A DNA stretch of 64,000 nt from Zobellia galactanivorans (GCF_000973105.1 NC_015844.1:1236501-1300500); one strand, 5' to 3'; positions 10,347 through 19,412 are shown, counted from the first letter of the stretch. A program made the numbers and translations. Notes: generated by a model from the letters alone, not told the origin.

Positions 10347-10610
10347 CTAGTCTAGAAGTTTAAAGATTTGCAAATTATCATTGTTTCTAGCTACCGCAAC
10401 CCTAACTTGCCCCTTGGCCGTATGATATACTTCTATATCTCGAAGCTCTCCTTCACTTCTAAAGCCACTCTCACCTGAATATTGAACCTTAAATGTGCCG
10501 TCTCCGTTACCTTTTAAATACCAGCCATGGCTAGCGTCATGGCGGCCTAGCTCGCTCAAAGAAAAGGCACTGGAACGACATTCAATATATTGTGTCGAAT
10601 ATGGTTAAAC
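10347..10610 (-). pseudogene. C-terminal fragment of a VCBS/FG-GAP repeat protein
   Basis: The readable frame covers about 85 residues ending in RVAVARNNDNLQIFKLLD. It contains GRHDASHGWYLKGNGDGTFK, which is the last blade and tail of extracellular VCBS/FG-GAP repeat proteins common in PULs. There is no ATG, no signal peptide and no upstream repeats, and the residues just upstream (about 10557-10600) look out of place for the family. It is therefore a leftover of a larger gene rather than a small gene. The adjacent IS remnant suggests how the rest was lost. Confidence 0.65.
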
Positions 10611-10865
10611 ATTGCAGGCGGGAAATACTTCAATAATTTTTATACTGAAAAAAACAAAAACCTTCCACATACAAGAACCGTTCACTAAAAAAACCAAATG
10701 AAGAAGTTTATTGGACAAGCTATTCTTAAAAACAGGCCACCACACATCGACTCAAGTAGGTTCAAGTTCAACGGAAGAGGCTATACAGGATATTAAAGTC
10801 TGCATGGGACAGAACAACAAGGCTTAAACAGTGCAAAAAAAACGCTAAATTCAACAACCCGACTT

Positions 10866-11933
10866 TTAGACCGAAGCATATAAATCAACTCTAGAAAAAG
10901 CAACACAGACGGGTGATTTCATTTTCTTAGTCCTAGATACTTCCATCAGTGTTCCGTTTTCCTTTATTCTAAAGACCACAATATCATGGGAATTCTGGTG
11001 ACAGGCTATTAACCATTTTCCATCGGGACTTATATTGAACTCTCTCAATTCTTTACCATTTGTGTAATGAAAACCTACTAGAAGCAATTGATCTTTCATT
11101 ACCTTAAAAATTGTAATTGCCTCTAGAACCCTATTTGCCGTATATAAAAACAACCCTTTCGGATGGAGCCGAATTGCCGAACTACTAGGCTTTCCAAAAT
11201 ATTTCCCTGGCAAAGAACTATAAGCATACAAAGATTTAAAACTGCCGTTTTCATTCCTTAAAACGGATACGGCACCGGATAACTCGTTCAATACATAGGC
11301 TAAATCGCCATTTTTATTAAATACGAGATGTCGGGGACCACTACCATCCGGCATTTTAAAATCATTATGTGCATTGGGATATAGTTTGCCTTCCTTAAGA
11401 CTGTATGCCTTAATACAATCAATACCCAAATCACAAACATAAATATTACTTGTTACGGGCTGTATGGCTATTTGATGTGCATGTGGGGATTCTTGTCGAT
11501 TCATTACCGCGCCAGAACCCTCGTGATAGTAATTTTCTTTGCCGACTTGCAATCTTCCCGAACTTTCCAATGGGAACCGAATGACATTACCCGTCCCATA
11601 GCAAGCCACTAAAATATTTGAATCGAATTTTTCTAAATGGCAGGGATACCCCCCATTAATTGATCGTTTATTTAAAAAGGAAAGCGAAAAGCCATCATTT
11701 ATTTTGTAGGCAATTATTTGGGGGGCGTCAAGCTCATTAAGCTCGGTAATACAGTATAGGAATTCTCCATTTTCGCTAGTTATCAAATAACTGGGATTAC
11801 AACAATTCTCCGTACTTAAAGAAACTATTCCCCCCGTATCCGTATTCAACATTAGACTGTAAATACCATGGCCAACACATACTGCTTCTGGATTAATCGA
11901 CTTAGTATAACTGCCTACGAAAAAGGATAACAT
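10866..11933 (-). CDS. Lactonase-fold (6-phosphogluconolactonase-like, seven-bladed propeller) protein
   Basis: 355 residues, starting MLSFFVGSYTKS, the usual beginning of the PF10282 lactonase family. Repeated blades follow, with HPKGLFLYTANR, NISPDGKWLIACHQNSHDIVVF and SGPRHLVFNKNGDLAYVLNE. Family members hydrolyse sugar lactones in the cytoplasm or serve as propellers of unknown role. There is no signal peptide, so a cytoplasmic location is likely. It is the last gene of the sialic-acid cluster, 134 bp after the creatininase-like gene. A lactonase next to an aldo/keto reductase and a dioxygenase would fit oxidation of a sugar to a lactone and its hydrolysis, but the substrate is not shown by the sequence. 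Confidence 0.8.
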   Translation of the reverse strand: MLSFFVGSYTKSINPEAVCVGHGIYSLMLNTDTGGIVSLSTENCCNPSYLITSENGEFLYCITELNELDAPQIIAYKINDGFSLSFLNKRSINGGYPCHLEKFDSNILVACYGTGNVIRFPLESSGRLQVGKENYYHEGSGAVMNRQESPHAHQIAIQPVTSNIYVCDLGIDCIKAYSLKEGKLYPNAHNDFKMPDGSGPRHLVFNKNGDLAYVLNELSGAVSVLRNENGSFKSLYAYSSLPGKYFGKPSSSAIRLHPKGLFLYTANRVLEAITIFKVMKDQLLLVGFHYTNGKELREFNISPDGKWLIACHQNSHDIVVFRIKENGTLMEVSRTKKMKSPVCVAFSRVDLYASV

Positions 11934-12067
11934 AATACGTTTTTAAGTTTTAATCCGAATGGTCTCCAGAAATTTCGGTTGTTGAACTTGATAAGGGGAG
12001 TATGTTTTGAAGCCATGAAAAAATACCTATATACGTAATGACATCAAAAATAATTTAAGGCCACACC

Positions 12068-12796
12068 CTATTCCACTATTTCCGCTACCCATTCAACAAT
12101 GGTATCGAATAAGGTTTCCGCTTCATCCTTATCATAAAACCTTGGATCATCACCAAACACGCCGAATAAAACATTATTACGATCCCTTCTGTGATCACCC
12201 ATACTATTTCCTTCAGGGTCATTTGCAGGCTCTACGTCTTTGTCCGGCAAGTTTTCCAACCGTACTAACCCAGGCTTGATTTGAGCCAATATAGAGGTCT
12301 CAAAAATAGCGCCGTGATCCGCCTTCATGGTAACATTCGGACACTCGGAAATAGACATTACAATTACATCTAAAACCCTTTTTTGAGCATTCCACCTCTC
12401 CTCTAACCTGGCCAACATTTCCAATTGTTTCAGGGCAAAATGTCCCGTAAAAATTACAACTTTTTCAATGTTATCGGTCTCCAGACGTTGCAATGTGGTC
12501 ATTAAGATTTGAAGCAGCACCTCTTCCTCTTCTATCAAAATGGTATACGGATGGTGCCAGATACTTCCGGTCATACCATAATATAAGGGTGGCATTACTA
12601 GCCCACCTGTCTTTTCGGCCGCCCGCAAACAAACACCATGGGAAGTAAGACTATCAAGACCCATAGGTAAATGCATGCCGTGCCATTCCATCGCGCCTAA
12701 AGGCAAATAAATAAGAGAGCGCTTCTTGAGGGCGGCTTCGATTTGAATTGGGTTCAATTGCTCAATTTGGAATTGCCCATAATCCTTTTTTACCAT
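12068..12796 (-). CDS. Creatininase-family amidohydrolase
   Basis: 242 residues. The PF02633 signature is present: LPLGAMEWHGMHLPMGLDSL (metal-binding E, H and D) near residue 32 and KADHGAIFETS near residue 160. The usual NGHGGN motif is changed to TGHFAL, keeping the metal-site His but not the flanking glycines. Family members are Zn/Mn hydrolases of cyclic amides (creatinine, MftE peptides, formamides). It sits 10 bp downstream of the aldo/keto reductase and was probably co-transcribed with the sialic-acid genes. A role in removing an N-acyl or amide group from a modified sugar is conceivable but unproven. Confidence 0.8.
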   Translation of the reverse strand: MVKKDYGQFQIEQLNPIQIEAALKKRSLIYLPLGAMEWHGMHLPMGLDSLTSHGVCLRAAEKTGGLVMPPLYYGMTGSIWHHPYTILIEEEEVLLQILMTTLQRLETDNIEKVVIFTGHFALKQLEMLARLEERWNAQKRVLDVIVMSISECPNVTMKADHGAIFETSILAQIKPGLVRLENLPDKDVEPANDPEGNSMGDHRRDRNNVLFGVFGDDPRFYDKDEAETLFDTIVEWVAEIVE

Positions 12797-12806
12797 TATA
12801 AATCGT

Positions 12807-13790
12807 CTAGTCGTAAAATTCGTGTTTCCAACGATGTGACTTTAAACTATTGGCCAATTCCTCAGGAAACTTGGCACCGTCGGAAATGGCAATATTTAGA
12901 TCAACCTCGTTTTTATTCCGCATACCAGGAATGATCAACCCCACTTCTTCCGGATGCAAGGCATACCGTAAAGCTGCATCCGCAAGCTTATTGTAAAATG
13001 GCTGGCATACGTTTTTAATATCCTCTATTCTTTGCAAGGTTTTTTTGAAGCGGCTACCGTGATACATTGCATGTCGCTTATCTTCTACTCCCCATTCGGA
13101 ATAGCTTGCATCGGTCCAAGTTCCGGTCAATGCCCCTGAGTCTAAGGGAACTCTGGCTATAAACCCGGTATTTGTGGTTTTCCCCATGGGAAACAATTCA
13201 TCCATAGGTTGCTGTTCAAAAATATTGAACATTACTTGTATGGTATCGACAAGGCCCAATTGAGCCAAATCTACTCCCTGATTTGGTCGGATATCAGCGA
13301 GGGACACCCCTATTTTATCAATTTTGCCTTCGAGCCGTAAGGCATTTAATGTTTCGAGCCATTCCAGCTCATATACCCCACTTTCGAACCATAAGTGCAA
13401 TTGTAATAAGTCGAGACGTTCTACACCTAAACGACGTAAAGACCCCTCTACCATTTGCCTTATGTACCATTCGGGATACCTTCCTTTTATGGGTGGGTTG
13501 CCATCCACATCCAAGGTGGTCATTTCCTGTTTTACCGGGGTTACCTTAGTGGCTACGTAGATTTTATCACCTGACCATTCTTTCAATGCCTTACCTATAA
13601 CCTCTTCACTGCGTCCCTTTCCGTAAGCAAAGGCCGTATCAACAAAATTAATACCCTGTTCAAAGGCGTATAGGAGGGTATCTACGGACTCCCTATTATC
13701 AACTCGTCCCCAGGTACCGCCCAATTGCCAGCCCCCGAAACCTATTTCGCTCACTTTCCAACCCGTACGCCCCAAAGTTCTATATTCCAT
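12807..13790 (-). CDS. Aldo/keto reductase
   Basis: 327 residues with the classic (beta/alpha)8 AKR pattern. The N-terminal MEYRTLGRTGWKVSEIGFGG is followed by the tetrad Asp-Tyr-Lys-His, visible as FVDTAFAYGKGRSEE, VATK and LLQLHLWF. The enzyme would use NADPH to reduce an aldehyde or ketone, or oxidise a sugar, in the cytoplasm. Only 2 bp separate it from the upstream dioxygenase gene and 10 bp from the downstream creatininase-like gene, so the three are very likely translated from one mRNA. The substrate is unknown; the operon context suggests a carbohydrate derivative. Confidence 0.9.
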   Translation of the reverse strand: MEYRTLGRTGWKVSEIGFGGWQLGGTWGRVDNRESVDTLLYAFEQGINFVDTAFAYGKGRSEEVIGKALKEWSGDKIYVATKVTPVKQEMTTLDVDGNPPIKGRYPEWYIRQMVEGSLRRLGVERLDLLQLHLWFESGVYELEWLETLNALRLEGKIDKIGVSLADIRPNQGVDLAQLGLVDTIQVMFNIFEQQPMDELFPMGKTTNTGFIARVPLDSGALTGTWTDASYSEWGVEDKRHAMYHGSRFKKTLQRIEDIKNVCQPFYNKLADAALRYALHPEEVGLIIPGMRNKNEVDLNIAISDGAKFPEELANSLKSHRWKHEFYD

Positions 13791-13792
13791 AT

Positions 13793-14578
13793 TCAGACCT
13801 TGTTTTCCTTGGTTAGGTCTTCGGCCAATTTCTTTTGATACGCTTTTTGCGCCTCATAGTCTTCTTTAGCCTTGTTGGCGTAATAGATAAATCCCATAGC
13901 CTGCCTGGTGCGGTTTTCACTAGAGTTTCCATCGGCTCGATGGATGGTCATGGAGTGGTGCACCAATAGATCGCCTGCTTGTGTAGGGTAGAAAACTTCA
14001 TTTTTATCGGTTTCCTTCCCACCATAATCTACAATACCCTGTGAAAAACCAAGGGTGCCCGTTTTTCCGTGTTCACGCATACCGGTAAGGTGTGAGCCTT
14101 TGATGTAACGTACACAGCCGTTCTCTTCGTCGACCGGCTCCAAAGCCATCCACATGGTCACGGCCTCATTGGGTTCTAGCATAAAATAATATCCATCTTG
14201 ATGGGCCGGGGTCGGTTGTCCTATTTTAGGCGGCTTATTGAAATATTGAATGTTTTTTCCCACGACCCCATCATCCAACAAGATAGAGGCCAGTTTCTCA
14301 AACCTACTGCTGTCCATCATATCGGCAAAAAAGGAATCGTACTTAAAAAGACGCTGTAGTTGCTTTAAGGATGTTTTATCATTGATATCCTCATAATACA
14401 CATCACTCCTGGGCATATGCTCTATTTGAGATTTCTTAAATGCGTTTAGTCTTTCGGTGACTTCACTTATCTCTAAAGCGTTTAAAAATCCGGGAAAGAA
14501 AATAAAACCATCGGCTAAAAAATCATTACGCAGTTTTTTTTGCAAATTTTTATCGTCTAAATCGTCTACTCTTTTCAT
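13793..14578 (-). CDS. Phytanoyl-CoA dioxygenase (PhyH)-family Fe(II)/2-oxoglutarate oxygenase
   Basis: 261 residues from ATG at 14578 (MKRVDDLDDKN). An upstream in-frame Met at 14647 would overlap the preceding symporter gene and looks less likely. The Fe(II) ligands are visible as H-x-D in TPAHQDGYYFM and the distal His in LLVHHSMTIHRADGNSSENRTRQ, whose Arg would bind 2-oxoglutarate. PhyH enzymes hydroxylate carbon centres or demethylate by hydroxylation. The gene sits between the sialate symporter and the aldo/keto reductase in one operon, so a role on a modified sialic acid, such as an O-methyl form, is a reasonable but untested idea. Confidence 0.88.
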   Translation of the reverse strand: MKRVDDLDDKNLQKKLRNDFLADGFIFFPGFLNALEISEVTERLNAFKKSQIEHMPRSDVYYEDINDKTSLKQLQRLFKYDSFFADMMDSSRFEKLASILLDDGVVGKNIQYFNKPPKIGQPTPAHQDGYYFMLEPNEAVTMWMALEPVDEENGCVRYIKGSHLTGMREHGKTGTLGFSQGIVDYGGKETDKNEVFYPTQAGDLLVHHSMTIHRADGNSSENRTRQAMGFIYYANKAKEDYEAQKAYQKKLAEDLTKENKV

Positions 14579-14597
14579 AATATAATGTTGATCGTTG

Positions 14598-17273
14598 CTA
14601 TATGGTTTTATTGATCGATCTGGCATCAAAAACCAGACTAAAAACATACCCGACGCAAAAGCATATCACCAATCCCATAAAGGAATACAACAATATGTGC
14701 AGGGTAGTATAAAGGCTAATAAAAATAAGGGATACCGTACTTACCGCAACCCCGATCAAGGTACCCCTTGAATTGGCCTTTTTGGTAATCATGCCCAAAA
14801 GGAACATTCCTCCCAGACCTGCGGTAATGAGTCCGATAAACAAAAGAAACTGGTCCCACAGCGATTTGATGTTGGAATTTGCCATCCATAGAGCCAATAC
14901 CATACCCAAACAACCACAAACTAGAGTAGTCATACGGGCTATCCTTAAAAGTTTCAAATCAGGACTCTTTGGTTTAAAATGTTTATAGAAATCATTGCAA
15001 AACGCCGTAGAAACCGAATTTAAACTACTACTGATACTTGACATGGCCGCTGAAAATACAGCTGCAATCAAAAGTCCTGACACTCCTATGGGAAGTTCAT
15101 TTACAATGTACCATGGAAAAATGGAATCGTTATTGGATAGATTGGCCGGAAGCCTTTCCGGAGCTTTTGAGTAAAAGATAAAAAGCAAGGTTCCTATACC
15201 AAAAAAGATGATGGTCGCCGGAAGCGTTAGTGCCGCATTCAGGTAGGAAGTTCTCTGCGCATCTTTAACACTAGTACTTGTAAGGTAGCGCTGAACAATG
15301 GTTTGATCTGTACCTTGAGTAATGAGTGCAGAGGCAAGTCCTCCCAAGAAAACGACCCAAAACGTAGACTCCGAAAAATTTAAATCCATATTGGCCAAAT
15401 CGATCTTATTGTGATCTACCGCAAAGTGATATGCCTCCATTAGACCGACTTCCGATTGTGATAGAAGGCAGAATATGGCCAATATGCTTCCCCCCAATAA
15501 TACGACCACTTGTAATACATCCGTCCAAATTACCGCTTCGATCCCCCCGAAGGTAGTATAGGCGACACAGAGAACGCCCATAATCAAAACTGCCGCTTCT
15601 ACGGGAACACCAGTTACTATGGAAATAGCCAATGACGGCAAAAGGAGTACAATACCTATCCTCCCCAATTGAAATAAAATAAACGATAGGCTACCCAACA
15701 CCCTTGCCACATAATTGAACCTGTTCTCCAAAAATTCGTAAGCCGTAGAAATATTGAGCCTATGAAAATATGGGATAAAGACAAAGGCGATAACAGGAAC
15801 GATCAAAATCATGGTGATGTTAAGGAAAAAATAAGACCAATCGGTCAAAAACGATTTTGCGGGAATGGCCATAAAGGTCAAAGCGCTTAAAAGGGTCCCA
15901 AACACACTGATACCCGAGGCCCACCACGGAACACGACCGCCGCCCGTAAAGTAGTCTTTTGTAGATTTTTGTTTCTTGGAAAAGTATAGGCCAATGGCCA
16001 TAGTTATAATAAAATAACACAGTACAACACCATAGTTTACAGCCCCAAAGCTGTTTACCGCTTCACCTAAAACCAGCTGCTTAACTTTTGGGGTACGGAC
16101 GCCGGGAGCAATTTCCCCTGAAATCATGTAAAACCCATCTTCTTTTCCGAAAGACAACATCGTCACCGGTAAACTTTCCTCTAGCTGACCGTATACGTAC
16201 CATTTTTGGGTAATCGTATTAAAGGCGAGTATATCTTTACTAAAGCCTGGGTGGGTATTTAAAATGGCTTTCTTTTTTGAAATAAGCCGGGCTTTTATTT
16301 CGTCGGATTCTTGAAGTTTAATTTCTTCGTCCAAATCCTGTAAAACCGAAAACAACACCCCATCATCGCCCCCATATACCAAAATGTGCATGGATCCCAT
16401 TGTTTGGGCAGACGAACCATTGACTGCCCTGTTTACCCCATTTGGCGATATAGGCCTAGGTTCTTCCCATTGTTTTCTTTCTAGGTCATAGGCAATATAG
16501 TTGTTATAAATATCCTTAGCCCCTCCCTCTACCTGGTTTCTTCCTCCAAAAACAAAAAGTTTGGAACCATCTGAAGTTTCCTGTATTGCCGCACTATGAA
16601 AGCTCCGAGCCCCCCCAACAAAATCTTTCCCTCTTTCCCATTTTTCAGGACGGCTTAAATCTAAAGTAAAAAGCGAATTCGTTGAAGCAACACCGTCAAA
16701 GCCCCCTACCACATATACCTGATCACCCTGAATTGCTGCGGCCGTATAAGCCAAAGACTCGGGCAAATCGGGGTAGCCTTTTATCTCCACGCTTTTATCG
16801 TTGGTATTATAGCTTAATAAAAATACCTTGTTCGAAGTATGCTTAGAGTTATTGCCCCCGATTAACAAAATTCCGTTCGGAGTTTGAATAGAAGCCCCAT
16901 AGCCCAAGGGCGTAGGTAGTCTATTAGCAGCCTTTCGCCATTGTCCATTTTCCAAAATGAAAATAAAATCGGACCACACCTTAGCCCCTCCTTCCCAAGG
17001 TGCCCCCTCGGGAAAATTAGCGCCTCCCGCAGCGATGACCACCCCATTGTGGACGCCCCCCAACATGCCGGCATAGCCCAAAGAAGAGGCTTTCCCATCA
17101 ACCGCCGGTAAAACAGCCAGTTCGATTGGACTTATCTTTTTGGGTACAACCTCTTTGTCATGAACGGTATTACATGAGCATATTAGAAGACCAACAAAAG
17201 CAATGAGCCATTGCCGTGACCTAAGAAGCAACAGATGGTTTTTTTTAGGAACTAGAAATTTGGGGGTTTTCAA
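14598..17273 (-). CDS. Fused sialic-acid mutarotase (NanM-like, Kelch propeller) and sodium:solute symporter
   Basis: 891 residues. An N-terminal signal with a lipobox-like LLICSC is followed by a Kelch-type propeller (about 50-405, with repeated GG motifs such as GVVIAAGGANFPEGAPW and VYVVGGFDG). This is the cyclically permuted YjhT/NanM mutarotase form. About 13 membrane helices of the SSS family follow (about 410-890; SKKQKSTKDYFTGGG, RVPWWASGISVFGTLLSA, FGGIEAVIWTDVLQ). Such fusions convert alpha-Neu5Ac released by sialidase to the beta anomer and import it with Na+. The start is a TTG that overlaps the TGA stop of lyase copy 1 (TTGA); no ATG is available near the N-terminus. Overlap implies translational coupling to the lyase. 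Confidence 0.92.
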   Translation of the reverse strand: MKTPKFLVPKKNHLLLLRSRQWLIAFVGLLICSCNTVHDKEVVPKKISPIELAVLPAVDGKASSLGYAGMLGGVHNGVVIAAGGANFPEGAPWEGGAKVWSDFIFILENGQWRKAANRLPTPLGYGASIQTPNGILLIGGNNSKHTSNKVFLLSYNTNDKSVEIKGYPDLPESLAYTAAAIQGDQVYVVGGFDGVASTNSLFTLDLSRPEKWERGKDFVGGARSFHSAAIQETSDGSKLFVFGGRNQVEGGAKDIYNNYIAYDLERKQWEEPRPISPNGVNRAVNGSSAQTMGSMHILVYGGDDGVLFSVLQDLDEEIKLQESDEIKARLISKKKAILNTHPGFSKDILAFNTITQKWYVYGQLEESLPVTMLSFGKEDGFYMISGEIAPGVRTPKVKQLVLGEAVNSFGAVNYGVVLCYFIITMAIGLYFSKKQKSTKDYFTGGGRVPWWASGISVFGTLLSALTFMAIPAKSFLTDWSYFFLNITMILIVPVIAFVFIPYFHRLNISTAYEFLENRFNYVARVLGSLSFILFQLGRIGIVLLLPSLAISIVTGVPVEAAVLIMGVLCVAYTTFGGIEAVIWTDVLQVVVLLGGSILAIFCLLSQSEVGLMEAYHFAVDHNKIDLANMDLNFSESTFWVVFLGGLASALITQGTDQTIVQRYLTSTSVKDAQRTSYLNAALTLPATIIFFGIGTLLFIFYSKAPERLPANLSNNDSIFPWYIVNELPIGVSGLLIAAVFSAAMSSISSSLNSVSTAFCNDFYKHFKPKSPDLKLLRIARMTTLVCGCLGMVLALWMANSNIKSLWDQFLLFIGLITAGLGGMFLLGMITKKANSRGTLIGVAVSTVSLIFISLYTTLHILLYSFMGLVICFCVGYVFSLVFDARSINKTI

Positions 17274-18166
17274 AACAGTCCGATATTTTTAAGGTTTCGG
17301 TAAAAGGTATCGTACTCGTTTTGCGATAGGGGAAGCAAGGGTGAGCGCGGCGGACCGAAATCGTGTCCGGACATTTGCATGATCGCCTTTTGCGAGGCCA
17401 GACCGTCATAGCCCAAGAGCGCATCGATTATCCTAACGGCCTTGAAGTATTCCGTCCTTGCCCCCTCTTGGTCGCCCTTTGTGTATCTTTCGGTGATATT
17501 GTGGTAGGTGGGCGCCATAAAGTTATAGGTGCTCCCCACGAACGAATCCGCACCCATGGCCAAGGCGGGAAGGAAGAGCTCGTCTACACCGAAGAACATT
17601 TTGTACCTCTCGCCGTAGAGCTCTTGGCACATCATAAAATCGTCGATGGCCCCGGAGGTATATTTGATCCCGCCCAACTGTGGCAAGGTATCGCCTATCT
17701 TCTCCAAGAAGGTGTGCATCTTGAAATTGAGCCCCGTCTTGCCCGGTATATGGTAATAGACAAAGGGCACATCGTTCTGGCACTCGGCTATTTTGCGTAC
17801 CGCCTGCACGAGCTGTTCTATACTGGAAACCGTATAGTACGCCGGCAAGGTAGCCGATACGGCAAACGCCCCCGCCCCCACGGCATGCTTGATCAGCTCC
17901 TCGGTCGCATCGTAACTCGTATGGCTGACATTCACGATAACGGGTATCCGTCCGTCGACCGCACCTATGTAGGCTTCGGTGACATCCATTCGTTGGCGCA
18001 CCGTCATCGACAGACCCTCCCCGGTACTGCCCATGGCATAAAGGCCATTGATACCGTTATCAATAAGGTGCTCCACCAATTTCGGTATGGGGGCCATATC
18101 AACACAACCCGATTTGTTGAAAGGGCTGAACACCGCCGCTATCAATCCTTTTATATCTAATCTCAT
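17270..18166 (-). CDS. nanA: N-acetylneuraminate lyase, copy 1
   Basis: 298 residues of the DHDPS/NAL superfamily. The GSTGEG carboxylate-binding loop is at 46-51, FVYYHIPGKTG at 136-145 holds the catalytic Tyr, and the Schiff-base Lys is K168 in GGIKYTS. YYHIPGKTG is typical of true sialate lyases rather than of DapA. It cleaves Neu5Ac to ManNAc and pyruvate in the cytoplasm. It lies 85 bp downstream of sialidase and overlaps the symporter gene by 4 nt. It differs from copy 2 only at residue 17 (Asn here, Asp there) and residue 93 (Lys here, Arg there). Its DNA is clearly richer in G+C than its neighbours (35 of 60 bases in 17521-17580). Confidence 0.93.
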   Translation of the reverse strand: MRLDIKGLIAAVFSPFNKSGCVDMAPIPKLVEHLIDNGINGLYAMGSTGEGLSMTVRQRMDVTEAYIGAVDGRIPVIVNVSHTSYDATEELIKHAVGAGAFAVSATLPAYYTVSSIEQLVQAVRKIAECQNDVPFVYYHIPGKTGLNFKMHTFLEKIGDTLPQLGGIKYTSGAIDDFMMCQELYGERYKMFFGVDELFLPALAMGADSFVGSTYNFMAPTYHNITERYTKGDQEGARTEYFKAVRIIDALLGYDGLASQKAIMQMSGHDFGPPRSPLLPLSQNEYDTFYRNLKNIGLF

Positions 18167-18222
18167 TCTATTTGTTTTAATTCTATACTGTGATTAGGCC
18201 ACAATTTTTGATGATGGCCCAA
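17270..18222. repeat. Direct repeat copy A (953 bp, contains nanA copy 1)
   Basis: Matches 26013-26965 in the same orientation with about seven mismatches by eye. It starts exactly at the lyase stop codon and extends 56 bp upstream of the lyase start, ending at GATGATGGCCCAA. Flanking bases differ on both sides. Confidence 0.95.
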
Positions 18223-18251
18223 ATGGCTCCCTTACTCGAATAAGGCTTTGA

Positions 18252-19412
18252 TCAGTTCATGTTAATCAGGTCACGTGCATCGAAAGACACCCATACGATA
18301 CCTTCATACGCTTTTTCTTTACCTGCTTCGTAATAAAGACCAACACGACCATCAAAAGCAACCAAGTCGGAATAGGCAGATGGGCCTTTAAAAACTGTCC
18401 TCGATATAGGCCATGTTTTTCCATCATCAGAACTAACCTTAATCGTCATGTTTTCCCTTTTATCCTTGTGTGCCGGATTTGAGAAGATTAGATATGTTTT
18501 ATTATTGGCATCAAAACGCAATATACTGGCCTGGCAAATAGGTTCTATCAATTCTTCGGAGTATTGCATATTGTCCCATGTATATCCTCCATTGGAACTA
18601 TAAGCGATCTGCCTTAAAGATTGCGAACGATCGTAATTACGCATGTTCAGCATAAGTCTGTTATCGGAAAGCTCTACCACCTCACATTCATTGACTTGGT
18701 CCTTTGGCGTTCTCCCGCCCAAATTCCAAGATTCGCCATGGTCATCGGAATAGATGATATGGGAGTAATATTTATTAGTGCCTTTTTCGATATGGTCACT
18801 AGCAACAATCAAACGGCCTTTGTAATTGCCATCTTTCACTTGAATTCCCGAACCCGGACCTGTGGCATACCAAGACCAGTCCGTAAGCTTCACATGATCG
18901 GTAATTTCTTCAGGAAAGCTCCAATTATGACCATCATCGTTTGATTTCAACAAAAACACCCTTCTTGTATCCTTACTGGTTCCCTTAATAATTTCATGTT
19001 CCCTGTCCTCCCCTAGATTCCAAGTCGATAAGAGTACAATTTTACCTGTTGCTTGATCTACTATTGGTGAAGGATTACCACAAACATTATTTTTATCATC
19101 CCAAACTACTTGCAGATCACTCCATGTTTTTCCCTGGTCATCGGAACGTTTCATGACCAAATCGATATCTCCAGTATCACTACATGATTTTTTTCTTGCT
19201 TCTGCAAAAGCAAGTAGTGAGCCCTTGTTGGTAGTTACGATGGCAGGTATCCTAAAACAGTTGTACCCTTCCTCCCCATTTTTAAAAAGGTAGTCGAGTT
19301 TGTTGAAGTCCGCCATGCTCACCGTTGTTTCTTGAGCTGGCAAGGAATAGCTTATTGTTGCAAAAATAATTAGGGCTAGAAGCTGTTTTAATGGATTTTG
19401 ATCTTTCATCAT
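18252..19412 (-). CDS. nanH: Exo-alpha-sialidase (GH33)
   Basis: 386 residues. The signal peptide ends near residue 27 (SLPAQ), so the enzyme acts outside the cytoplasm, probably in the periplasm. The FRIP motif (53-56) supplies the first Arg of the sialate-binding triad. Five Asp boxes are present: SDDQGKTW (90-97), SNDDGHNW (157-164), SDDHGESW (222-229), SSNGGYTW (272-279) and SSDDGKTW (327-334). A Tyr in GLYYEAG (about 360) and a Glu in NECEVVEL (about 242-245) suit the catalytic pair. It releases terminal sialic acid from glycans. It lies between the second aldolase and lyase copy 1. ATG at 19412 or the next codon at 19409 could start it. Confidence 0.95.
   Translation of the reverse strand: MMKDQNPLKQLLALIIFATISYSLPAQETTVSMADFNKLDYLFKNGEEGYNCFRIPAIVTTNKGSLLAFAEARKKSCSDTGDIDLVMKRSDDQGKTWSDLQVVWDDKNNVCGNPSPIVDQATGKIVLLSTWNLGEDREHEIIKGTSKDTRRVFLLKSNDDGHNWSFPEEITDHVKLTDWSWYATGPGSGIQVKDGNYKGRLIVASDHIEKGTNKYYSHIIYSDDHGESWNLGGRTPKDQVNECEVVELSDNRLMLNMRNYDRSQSLRQIAYSSNGGYTWDNMQYSEELIEPICQASILRFDANNKTYLIFSNPAHKDKRENMTIKVSSDDGKTWPISRTVFKGPSAYSDLVAFDGRVGLYYEAGKEKAYEGIVWVSFDARDLINMN

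Noticed and set aside
17363-18160. Long open frame (265 codons) antisense to the lyase gene
   Set aside because: It mirrors the G+C-rich lyase coding strand, has no known motif and reappears in the second copy only because the DNA is duplicated; an overlap artefact.
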